A stretch of 64,000 bases of DNA from Watersipora subatra (Eukaryota; Bryozoa; Gymnolaemata; Cheilostomatida; Watersiporidae), in the NCBI RefSeq assembly GCF_963576615.1, contig NC_088711.1, positions 63,087,248 through 63,151,247 on the forward strand, written 5' to 3'. Below, one piece after another: positions 11,400 through 23,600 of the stretch. The position numbers were made by a program, and so were the translations under genes. The notes below the pieces were generated by a model. It worked only from the letters and a program-made list of their open reading frames with translations, ran no database searches and had not been told where the DNA came from. Every line of letters begins with the position of its first letter. Within the stretch, counting starts at the first letter, position 1.

Positions 11400-13965
11400 A
11401 GTTAGAGTTCGTGAGCCACTCAAATGATCTCATACGAGGGCTGTAACATTAAAACTGCACTGCATCATCACAGGACAGTTCGCACTAATTGTGCAGTAGA
11501 TTACAACTTCTAATGCGCAATAGACATTTACTGCAACTTTTGCCAATATTTCTGCAATTTGCCCAATGAGGTCTACTGCGCATTTACTTCTAAGACGCAT
11601 TATCTGAAACCCAGCAAATCATGCATACCTCTAATGCGCATTCTTCTAAACTTACAACTGCATATGTACTGCAACAGTGCATTAGAGTAAAGTTGTTATT
11701 GTGAATGCACTGAGACTGCTGCTTTCCAAGCGTCGCTACTGCATTGTACAAGATTGTAAAATACTATGTTTAGCAAGCTCATGCACTTGCGTTCCAATCC
11801 CATATCATTTTGGAATAGGAGTCAGGCACTGTCACCATTCCAATTGATGAAATTTGGGTCTTTGAGTTGTATTTTCATTCATTAACATTATATCTTAAAA
11901 CCATAATAGATTTTCATTTCAATCTTATGCAATATGCCAATTGTGATCAATGTGTTTACCAACATATATTCAAGTCTAAGCAACATTCACATTTTCCAAT
12001 CATGTTGTGGTTGGGTCAAGGTCAACTGATTACTTCGTTCTGTGATAAGTTTTCACAAAAATGTGCTGTAAATTTATGTACAGCGCAATGAAGTTCCCAC
12101 TGCACTAATACTGCTTACTGCGCATTAGAAAATAGTTGTACTGCATGCATACTGTGTACTGCACAGTATGCGTGCAATTACGATAGTTGCATTAGCAGTT
12201 GCTAATACAAATGTAATGCATTTTATATATGGGCATCAGCGAGTACTATCAATGCGCAGCTATTATTTTTTGTAATGGACACAACCCTGCCTTATACAGA
12301 CATCGACTTGCAGATTTCGTTACCAAATTGCGCTACCACTGTTGATGTCATCAATTGCAGTAAGTTTCATTTCTAGTATATGAATAATTTCTTTGGTCTT
12401 TCTATTGCGCTGAGCAAGCCCCGTCATAGATGTTTTAGTAGTCGTTTCATCATGTAATGTCGCAAAAAACAAAATATGTTATCGCAATTATAGGTACTCG
12501 TATACTTGTAAGAAAGTCAGAAGCTTACCAACAATTTGAGAATGTCAGCGAGTTCTCGCAAAGCTTATCCTCTTGATCATGGATTAGTATTAGATAGTCA
12601 TCAAATACTGCTAACCTTTATTATTCATACTAATTCATACCACTACTTCATACATTCTCTGGGTAAAGATTATTTTACTGCTTCTTTCTATGCAGTTTAT
12701 GGAATTTCATCTGAAGCCTATCATGCAAAAACTCCTTGCCGTTTTCTCTAAAATGCAATTATATTACAAGCAACTATATATATATAACTATAATATAAAA
12801 TTTAGGTATTATATATCAACTATTTTAAGCAAACGCTTTGGTTCCGATCAGTAAGCACTTGAATAATACATATACTTGAATGGAGTAATCATGAATTAAT
12901 GATAAATAGTAATCAATTTTACTATAAAACCAATCTTACTGTGGAGAACTATGCTATGCTTAAGATGTTGATTTCCTTATGTAGAGTAGGCAACTCCTGT
13001 TCAAATATGCTACATGACTGCGTGTGTGTGTGTGTGCGCGCGCACCTATAGGCTGGTTATGCGCTCATGTAACAAACTGTCATTGGTTAATTGTTGAAAC
13101 ATCAATGCTAATTGGTTCTTATGTGCTTATTTGCATAACCTTTCATATTCACAAAAGCAAGAGTATGCAAAATCTTATATTTCACTCTTTATATATTCTC
13201 AGATATGCAAAAATTTATGCATTTATCTTGTATATAGTTTATACTTTATATATTGTATATTTACATACAATAATTATTTTAATATTATAGTAATAATATA
13301 CTAATATATAAATTAGTTATATTAATATCATTATAGTATATTTATATATATACTCTATATATTCCCAGATATGAAAAATGATTTGCATATCATCTTACGT
13401 TTTTTAGATAATCTTATTAATCAGGATGACAGCATATTTGGTTCTACTCGTCTTTGGTTATTATTATTATTGTTCTAACATAGCAGCAGCGTATCAACTC
13501 TAATTTAAAATCATGTACTACAGATGTTAAAGTTCAGTATTTCTGTAATTAATGCATCAAATGTTGAAAACAAGTTCTAAAACTATTATGCAGGTTTCGA
13601 TGCGGATCAAAAATAATTTCAAGTTGTGTGAAGTCTAACAGAAGACATGAAGTTATGAGTTACTTGCCAACGACAACATCTGTCAAACGATGCAAATGTA
13701 ATTTTTAAAATTTTAACATATACCAATACTTAGATTTTTTTCATAAATTGGGTGACCTTGACACTTATGTAGATGTAAGGTCAATACAGTAGCAGCAATT
13801 TTACCTTTCAATAAATGTTGGTAAACTAAAAAATTGATTTTACTAACCCTCTATACTATTATACTAACCCAGTATTTATGAAACTTCTCTGCCACTTATT
13901 ACTTAAGCTAATAGAAAAACTGTAATCCGTTTTTCGCATGTCAATAACATTTAAAATTTACCATT
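11400..13965. other. AT-rich intergenic stretch, no gene seen
   Basis: Repeated actgcgcatta/taatgcgca words cluster at 11450-12270 without clear periodicity. A short (GT)n(GC)n tract lies at 13021-13046 and a TA-rich tract at 13190-13360. Nothing coding could be supported. Confidence 0.5.
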
Positions 13966-13969
13966 AAAA

Positions 13970-14190
13970 TGTGGGATATGAGGTTGAACCAATAATAAAT
14001 ATTATTCAAGTATTATAAGCGGGTAACAGATGCAAGAGTGCAGGTGCTTGCTTTAAAAGCAGTTTACCAAGAAGAGTCAAAGTGGTGGAAATGTCTTCAG
14101 CAGAGAAACTCTTTATAACAAATAACAAATTTAACTTCTACTAGTAGAAACTGTCAATAAGCAATCAAAGCTAAAAGATACTTTGTGTTT
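13970..14190. repeat. Dispersed repeat, copy 1
   Basis: From gtgggatatgaggttgaacc to about 14190 this matches 21093-21345 in the same orientation with moderate divergence, including shared words aataataaatattatt and ttataacaaataacaaattt. It lies just past the 3' end of the GH31 gene; the partner lies in one of its introns. Confidence 0.65.
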
Positions 14191-14612
14191 CAAACACAGA
14201 TCTTAATGACCCCACATTACAGAAGTAAACATCATTCATTAACTACATCCTTTGCTGCAGTACAAAACCACTTACCTGGAGGTTATAATCAATAAGTAAT
14301 AATCAATAAGTAATATAGGATGCCGTATTGTTGACTAGGAACTATGACTTTTATGACAAGTTCATAAAATGACTGCAACAAGTAAGACAGCAATCCTTTA
14401 GCTGGAAATGCTCCATAATAATAGCATAAAGTGTACACATTATATGAACTTTGTAGCACAAAATATCTGTATGGGAAAAGTAGCCTACCGAACCACTGAT
14501 ATGTAATATAACATGTTATAAAATATCTGAGTACAAAAATATGACCAAAACTGGTTTCAAAATGGAAATAAATAATGGTTATAGAGAATTGAGAGAACAG
14601 TGCTCTTCTGGT

Positions 14613-17600
14613 CTACCATGTGATCTGTAGTGGTTCTAGTAAGTTGACATTCAATCTGTCTAACTGGAGCACCTGCAGGAAAATGTCAAAAAAAATTTCC
14701 ATATCTGTCTGATAAGTCACTATCACTGCTTGAATCAATTCGATGTGCAAATCAAAAAAGGAAAACTGATAATCAACAATCCAACAAATAATAAACAAAC
14801 AACCAATAGCTTTTTGTCTAATCATCGTAAATGCGTGGTTGGGTCACCACTGTGTTACCCAGAGGTCTTTGCATCTGCATTAGATTTCCAGGCTCATTGG
14901 AAAACAGGTCAATAGTGCAAAAGTAGAACAGATTGCTATAAGGTGCTAATTACACTCATAATAAATATTTTATCATTGGTTGCTGGTGAGGCAGCTATTC
15001 ATGGTCTATAAATTTGAGCGATAGATTTTAAACATTTCAATAAATTTGAAAGTTAAAATAAGCTTAAACTAGAAGCATGAATAGATCTTTGCTAAGTGTT
15101 GAGAGCCCAAGAAATGAGAGGTTACTAACAAGACAAGGAAATACCAGATTATGGATGAATCAGTAAGTACCATTGATACTTACTCTGTTGGCTCTGTAAG
15201 TGAAAGGAGTGGCTGAGCCATTCACTATAACAGTCTCCGGAGGAACAAACAGCCCAAATATCTGAACAAGTTTCAACTGCATGTTACAGTTACGGTAACC
15301 TAGCACTTCCAACTGGCTAGTCAAGCAACCCTGAAACAAACCCAGTCATTTGTAAGAAAAACCTCTCGCAATATGAGGATGATATTTAACTTACGCTGAG
15401 ATTTTTTGCAACAATCCAGTTCCTCAGATATTTTGGACTCGAGCCAAATCATGAGAAAGGTAGCAGGAAATGTACCATGGTATTTTTTTTGAGAACAAAA
15501 ATAAATCATAGAATCACATGTATTACTTTAGAAAATGTTACAAATGTTGAGCTGTTTTAAGTCAAACTCTCTTATGTTTTCTAGAGCTGGAATAAAACAC
15601 TATAAAAAGCAGCTCAAAAAAAATTCATGAAAACTTACAGTGCTATAAACCCCTAACCCTTAATCACTAGTACAAAAACTACTACAAACGACAAGTGACA
15701 GCAAGTGATGGCAAGTGACACACCTTACCCACCAAAACAGTGGTAAGCCGCATGGTTCAATATAACATAAATTCATCAACTAGTTGATTTCAAACAAATA
15801 GATTATATAAATAAATACTGGGATTAAAAACAATAATATTTTGACGGCATTAAAAGAACTGTAGATTAAATCGTCTTCAGTTTTATTGAATTACTAGCTG
15901 TACTACCCGGCGTTTTTCGGGTAATAAATAAAGTCTAGACAGAAAATTTATTTGTTTTAACATATAATAACATTGGCCATTCCAACTTTCAAACTACATA
16001 TCATGAGATAAGTGTTTTGTGTAATTGAAATAAATTAAGAGAGAACATAAAAACAACTGTGAAGGTTTTCAAACTTTTTCAAACAACTGTAACCTTCAAA
16101 CTTCATGAGGAGAATGTTTTCTGCAGGTCAAATAAATAAAAAAAATAAAACAGCTATAAAAACATTTAAATGTAAATGTGAAATAATTAGCAAGTCTAAA
16201 TTGAGTCTGTTTTGCTACGATTACAATAAAAGATGATTCGATAATGATACAATTAATACAGACTGAGAAAACAAAATAAAAATTCTGAATATGTTGAATT
16301 AATAATAACAATTCTTGCATATAAGTGTGAGTGTATAAAAAGGTTACTCTTTCACCAGAAGCTATCCATCAAAACACTGAATACAAAGATACTGGTACCT
16401 CTTGATACTGGTACAAATGTAAAAATTAAATACCGAACTGTCCTTGTCTGACTGAACAAGGAGAGAATGTCGAGGTTTTTCTCACGACGATAATACAAAC
16501 GCCCGCGTGAAAAGAATCAGCATTGCCCACGATATAGCAATTGAACCTTAAGAAAAACCGACAATAGAAGTTTACGAAAACACGAAAATGCAACGTGTTT
16601 CATAGTTACGCAAAAAATATTTCATAACAGGGGCATCGTAACACGTGGATGCAATGCTAAAATAATACGTCATTTAGCATGTGCATACGCTAACGTGCAT
16701 ACACTAGATCATGCCTTGTATGGTTCAGTGTAGAGCGCCTGGATTCTAAACTTGGGATTGCAACCTTCGTGAGCTCAAATCTATCAGAACGCGAATTTAT
16801 AATTCCAAGATTTTAAAAGCTATAGCTGGACAAACAGACACCAACTTTGAGAAATGTGTATATAGATTGGGAACTAGTTTAAGCTTTACAAACTTTTCAA
16901 ATATTTTACTTTACAGAATATTAGTTAATTTAATAACAAAGCCCTAGTGGCAATGCGTAACCTCCTAATCTATGATTGGCCACACCTTTTCAATATTAAA
17001 CCTGATGAGGTTGTAGGACTTGCTCTCTGCAGGGTCCAACGACTCCCCATCATCCCAATAAAGTCTTCCTTTGGCAGAATGGTTACAATCAAGTGCGGCA
17101 AGAAGTCCAAAAGGACTGCGCTGGCTGTAATGAGACCAACAAGTTCACACGCAGCAGGATAAGTATAAAAAATTTGTTCACACTTTGAAGCCATTCGTCT
17201 TCAGCTTTATAAGAGTTGTCATCTCCTATCGTCACCCATGAAGTCCTCATGTGACATATTGGATTTGTGTTACCATGACAAATTTAATGATTATGCGCGA
17301 CAGCACAATAAATCATTGAGTAGCAAACAATAGAGTAATGACAAAAGAGTTAATTTTGTTGATTGTTAAAACAAAGGTTACCCATAGATTCGATGAAAGT
17401 AGATTTCTATTAAAATTGCGTAATACCATAGCAATGCGTTGGCAGAGGGTTGGGTAGAAAAATTGTTTCCATACTTCACGACAAAAAATTCAATGTTTGT
17501 AGGCCATAATAATCTAAGAAACCAATGGCTAATTTTCGATAGTCGCAGCAATAGGTGCTGCACTGTGACACTGATAGTTGCAGCAATAGGTACTGCACTG

Positions 17601-20600
17601 TGACACTGATAGTTGCAGCAATAGGTGCTGCACTGTGACACTGATAGTTGCAGCAATAGGTGCTGCACTGTGACACTGATAGTTGCAGCAATAGGTGCTG
17701 CACTGTGACACTGATAGTTGCAGCAATAGGTGCTGCACTGTGACACTGATAGTTGCAGCAATAGGTACTGCACTGTGACACTGATAGTTGCAGCAATAGG
17801 TGCTGCACTGTGACACTGATAGTTGCAGCAATAGGTACTGCACTGTGACACTGATAGTTGCAGCAATAGGTACTGCACTGTGATACTGATAGTTGCAGCA
17901 ATAGGTACTGCACTGTGACACTGATAGTTGCAGCAATAGGTGCTGCACTGTGACACTGATAGTTGCAGCATTAGGTGCTGCACTGTGACACTGATAGTTG
18001 CAGCAATAGGTACTGCACTGTGACACTGATAGTTGCAGCAATAGGTACTGCACTGTGACACTGATAGTTGCAGCAATAGGTACTGCACTGTGACACTGAT
18101 AGTTGCAGCAATAGGTACTGCACTGTGACACTGATAGTTGCAGCAATAGGTGCTACACTGTGACACTGATAGTTGCAGCAATAGGTGCTACACTGTGACA
18201 CTGATAGTTGCAGCAATAGGTACTGCACTGTGACACTGATAGTTGCAGCAATAGGTACTGCACTGTGACACTGATAGTTGCAGCAATAGGTACTGCACTG
18301 TGACACTGATAGTTGCAGCAATAGGTACTGCACTGTGACACTGATAGTTGCAGCAATAGGTACTACATTGTGACACCGATAGTTTTATACTAAAGTTGAA
18401 AATGACGAAGCATAACAACGAATGTTAGTCAATGTGAACTTTGACCCACGTAAGACAAACTCTCTCTAATGTCATGGCTACACAGGTTCATGTTTCCTTA
18501 CAATACAGACACTGATATGTTCAGCACAAGTGCATGGCGCTTTACGATGTTTGTGTTTGTTTGGAATGTTTTTGCATTGGATAAGTCTCATTGGCTATTC
18601 ATGTTAGCACTAAAGTCTTATTGGCTACTCATGTTAGCACTAAAGTCTCATTGGCTACTCATGTTAGCACTAAAGTCTCATTGGCTACTCATGTTAGCAC
18701 TAAAGCCTCATTGGCCACTCACGTTAGCACTAAAGCCTCATTGGCCACTCACGTTAGCACTGAAACCTCATTGGCTACTCTTGTTAGCACTGAATTCTCA
18801 TTGGCTACTCATGTTAGAACTGAAGCGGCACAAAAAGCCAGTAATAGCGACAAAAACACTTGAGAGGCTTGGCTCTAGGTTTGGACTGATTCTTAGGAAA
18901 TTCAGCATAAAAATATTTTTCTCATTCTTGTCCTGCAATCAGCTAAATGTGCTGAAATGGCCTGTGGCCCCCGAAGTTTCACTCACAAGTGTCTATAAGC
19001 TTTGTACCAACCTGCAGCTTGTGTTCTGTCCAGGGCTTTGCGTGCTGATTATAGAGCCCCCTCTGACATGGATATTTGTGTGAGACAAGGGGGAAGGTAG
19101 CTGAACAGTTGCACCTACTTTATCAAGACGGTATCCACTGAAGAAATCATACCAGATGTCAAAGGGAAAGTATGCAGAGACAGTAGAAGCACCCTGTAAA
19201 TAAGCAAAAGGTAGGCATAGTAAAGAACCACAAGGAAATCTATCATAAATTTGGGAACTATTGCAAAGTAGCCGAGGCGGTCAAGCAAATCGCAAAAGCT
19301 ATTGTACAACAGTTTGGAAGTCGTAGCTGTTGTGTAATGGGATTTGTTAGGCCCAGGCTACATTTGCCTCTGAGCTCACAGGTGGTCTTGGCAATTACGG
19401 TGAGTGAATAAAGCGGAATAAAGCTAGCGAATAAGGCTAGTAGATTAGGTAGTATAAGGCAGTATGGGGAGAATATAAATAAATATAATGAAAGACGGAC
19501 GTTCTTCTACTTCTTCACATCAATACATGTAAGCGAACACATTTGTACAACAGTAGTAACAATAATAGTAACAATAACAATAGTAGCGAAAATTTGAAGG
19601 AAATTAGCTTGTAACTTGGTGAGATGGTTTTGGTTTCTTATCAATGCGTGACACACAGTCTAACCAACTTTAACACAGTCAAACATGGATAACTCGAACT
19701 TCACGGGACCGAGCGAAAGTGTTCGAATTATCAGAGCGTTCAAGTTATCAGAGCACTGTCACAAGTCCATGTATTTACTTATTTATTAGTAGATACATGT
19801 ACCTATACAAACTATAATATAAATCAAAAGCACAAATGGCTTGTTTCAAATTAAATGCTTCTAATGTAAAGTTTAAAACGTTTTTATCAAAAATTATAGA
19901 GATTTTTTTATCATTTGAGATTTGTTTGTTGATTGAGGTGATGTTATTGCCAGGACGTTTTTTAGATTGACATTGGCAAAACTTGATCGTTGTTGAAATG
20001 CTCAAAAGAAAAGACATCTTTTTCTTTTGAGCGTTTTACCAACGATCAAATTTGCCGATTTTTCTTGAAGTTTATGCAAAGATTACCTCACTTTACCTCG
20101 CTTCCGAAGGGCGATTGCTAAGCGGATGTTTGGTATAAATCAAATTTCACCAAACCTTTAGAAGGTCGTTGACAAAAATATTTTGCCGATGGTGGTAATA
20201 ACGACGCTTATGAATTACGAAAAGTTGAGGTTTACCTCTATGGTTTGGAATAAAGTGATTTTCTAAAGCGATAACAACCGTTTCAGTAGCCGTTGGGCAA
20301 AAAACGGTTCGAGTTAACAGTGTTGAGTTCGAGTTATCTATAGCAATTTATCATTACGTGGGAACGGACCAAAGAAACCGTTCGAATTAACCATGTGTTC
20401 GAGCTATCCGTGGGCGAGTTATCCATGTTTGACTGTATTTTAAAAAGCAGGTTAAACTATGACCTTGAAATTCCAAATACTTCAGTGGCAGTGTACCCTG
20501 TGAAGCGATGTTAACATGTGAAGAATTAATTCTATACCACATTACTATTTTTTAGTATTTCATGAAGCAAAAGAGTGATGCTAGAAGTTGCACCACCTTT

Positions 20601-23600
20601 CCTTGGCTTTTCTTTTGATCAAGTAAACATAGTCTGAGCAAGTGTGCCGGCATTACTAACAACACCCAGTATCACTCATGATGCCAGAACTGGTGCATGC
20701 ATGGTCGCACACTTGCCTTTGTTACAGACATGACGCACAATAATTTGGTAAAGTTAAATTTTTAAATCACTAACTTATATTATAAAAACTGATTTGCTTT
20801 AATTATAGCATCACCAGTGCGTCAGTTGAGTTCTGTTGAGTTTCGGCTGACCAACTGCTACAGTGTTTCTCGCCATGTGCATAGTAACACAACTCCAAAT
20901 ATTTAGGTTCATATTGAATACCAATATGTTAAATATGGTATGTTGTATAAACTGGACATTCAGACTTCAGTGCCATGTCATACTGCATATTCAGCTGAGG
21001 ATGTGATGTCATACTGTATCAGATAATCCTGACGTCTGTTGTGACTTACTGACAGAATTAGTGCCAGAGTGAGTCAGGAAATAGAACTAACATGTGGGAT
21101 ATGAGATTGAACCAATAATAAATATTATTTAAGTATTATAAGCATGTAACAGATGCCCGAGTGTAGGTACTTGCTTTACAAATCAATTTACCAAGTTACA
21201 GGTAATTCGGTAAATTTCAACCTGTAAATTTACCAAATTTACAGGTCAAAATACCGTCAGCCGAAAAACCTTTATAACAAATAACAAATTTAACTTCAAC
21301 TAGTAAAAATTGTCAAAAAGCCATTGAGAGCTAAAAAATTGTCTGCTAGTTGATACCTTATGATTCAAACAGGCAACCCAAAAGGTGCTATCAAAACTTT
21401 ACAAGCTGAAGGACAACATTTGGCTTACCGAAGGTAAAAGCAGTATTGGCCTTTTTCATGATTCTTTTTTAACTATCTTGAACAACCTTTTATATGGATG
21501 TCTCACAAAATTCCGTTATAATAATTTTGATTTTTAGAGTTTAATCTAATTAAATATATTTTTTGTACATTTTTGTTTTAGGCAGACGCCAGAGATCCAA
21601 CAACATTGGGCACTAAAATCTCGGATAGTCGGCTAGCGGCTATCAGTTTTGCGTAATATTCGGAATTGTCAGTACTCTGAGAGTTAGCTGAGAGGATGAC
21701 AACCTACCCGTGTGAGGCATGGGGAGAAGAGGAGAGAGCTTCCCCACATAAACTGACTATCTATGCTGTAGGTCTGTTTGTCTTTAGGATAACTGAAAAG
21801 AGAATCGCTCTTGAAAATCCTGATCAATGACATAAAAAGCTCAAATAATGTTGCTATAAAGTCAGGAGACTAGAGCTATCTAAAAACATCTGTAAAACAG
21901 CATTTGGCAAACAAGACAATACCAGACACCATCTCGAAAAAACTTCCATGCAAACTGGCAAAAAACAAACCATAAAAAAAGTTGAAGTTGTGTTCCTTTC
22001 CCATTTGACTAACTCCACCGATTTCGGCCAAAAGGAGAGCAACTGTATGATTCTCTAAATGATGCATTATTCAAGAGTATTAGAATACTACTAAGATAAT
22101 TAGCAATGTGTCTGTAGTCAGTGATTATGTCTTCAAATCATACAGATCTACTATTGAACTTCCCGACTACACACTCTCTTTGTAGATGTCAATACTACCC
22201 TCTTTCAGGTGGTGTTTTATTTAGTTTAAATATTCTATATCTAAATATTCATTTACAATCTCCAACGATACTGATTTTTCAACATACCATACATCATGAA
22301 ATTTGAACAAAGTTCTGGGACCACACCCGAAGTTATTTCCAGCACATGTCGTTTGAGGCTTTTCTAGCCTTCCATAAGCATAATGAAGAGGCTGGTGAAA
22401 TTAGGTGAAAACATAAACAAACATAAGAATAATTAAAGAGAGATAAGCCAAATTAGTTTAGCTATCACCTAGTTTATGATAGCCTAGGTTATGCAGCGAC
22501 TTTTCCTCACAAACTCTATCACTGAGCCTACACTTCTATTCAAGCATCTTTAACATAGAGGTAAAGTCACAATGAAAAACCTCTATTTATTCAGTTAATT
22601 TTTTGCATTTAGTCTTTTAACCTGGTTTCAAAGGATGCATTCGTTTTACTGCAATATATGACTATCGACAGTATTTATTGACGAGTTTTCATAAGTTTTT
22701 GGACTATGGAGCGAATTAAATGAATGACAGCATATTCTTATAGGAATATTGCGCCAGGATACAATGGCTTTAACATACAAAGCACGTATCAGAGCAAATT
22801 TACCTTGTATGTAGAGATTTGACTGCAGTATTAAAAATGCTTATAAAATGTTTCATTGAGACCTTCAATCAAGGGGCATGGAACCAAGGCTAAAATATTT
22901 GCCCTGAATAACTTATAAAATGAAAACTAATATTGTGAAAAACCGCTACATAATCACTATTTACACCAGTAAAATGTAAAACTAAAGCTTATTCTGTCAG
23001 GTTTAGTTTCAGAGTTACCAGAGTTCGCCATCCATTTTTCAAGATAACTCCAAAAATATAGCTGTTTTATTTGGCTGACAAGTTTGGGGAGAAACTTGTT
23101 TAGATTTGCAGACTAAGCAGAAATTTGTCAGTAAATAAGAATAACTCCTTTTCAACCAGCCCTAGCCAACTTAATTAGTCTACAATCAATAGCCAACTTA
23201 CAATTTAGTCTACCAATCGGTAGCCCCGTAAAGCCTGGTTCTCATGTACGCGGCAAGCACCGGCGACAGAACCACAGGCTATCAGCCATGTGAACCTGCG
23301 CACCGAGTACCGTTGATAGTTGCTGGCAGTCAACGCAAGAGTTTAGCGCTGTTCAAATTTCGCGAAGAGCCGCAGGCAAAACCTTCCCGAAATGCACTGT
23401 GCAGGTGAAGGTCAGCATTATCGAATCGGCATGGCGAGCGAACATTTTTATGCGATTATTAGCGATGCAGCTTTATGTGAACAGAAGCCACCGAGCCTAG
23501 CGTCGCAGGTGTTTGGCGGCGCAAGATTACCGTCGGAGTCTCGCAATCGATATGGGAACCAGGCTTTACATTTAGCCTACCAATCAATAGCCAACTTTCA

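Noticed and set aside
11450-12270. Cluster of tgcgcatta words suggesting a tandem array or origin
   Set aside because: Words recur in both orientations without constant spacing; no defensible unit or boundary.
17378-18181. Minus-strand ORF of 267 codons with CSTYCCNYQCHS-type repeats
   Set aside because: Purely a translation of the 35-bp tandem array; the same peptide repeats appear in all three minus frames, and the tail has no coding character.
18469-19083. Plus-strand ORF of 204 codons with ten-residue repeats
   Set aside because: Created by the 30-bp array; its 3' end runs antisense over a well-supported GH31 exon.
19101-19118. Possible 18-nt intron in GH31 (gtaggtgc...gttcag)
   Set aside because: Too short to splice, and the 18 nt read in frame (VGATVQ) between the two conserved halves, so it is coding.
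21854-22067. Minus ORFs considered as the GH31 exon between 23853 and 19193
   Set aside because: They lack the xxWGxxLLxxPV pattern; the correct exon is 21792-21708 (QFMWGSSLLFSP), which also fits both phases.
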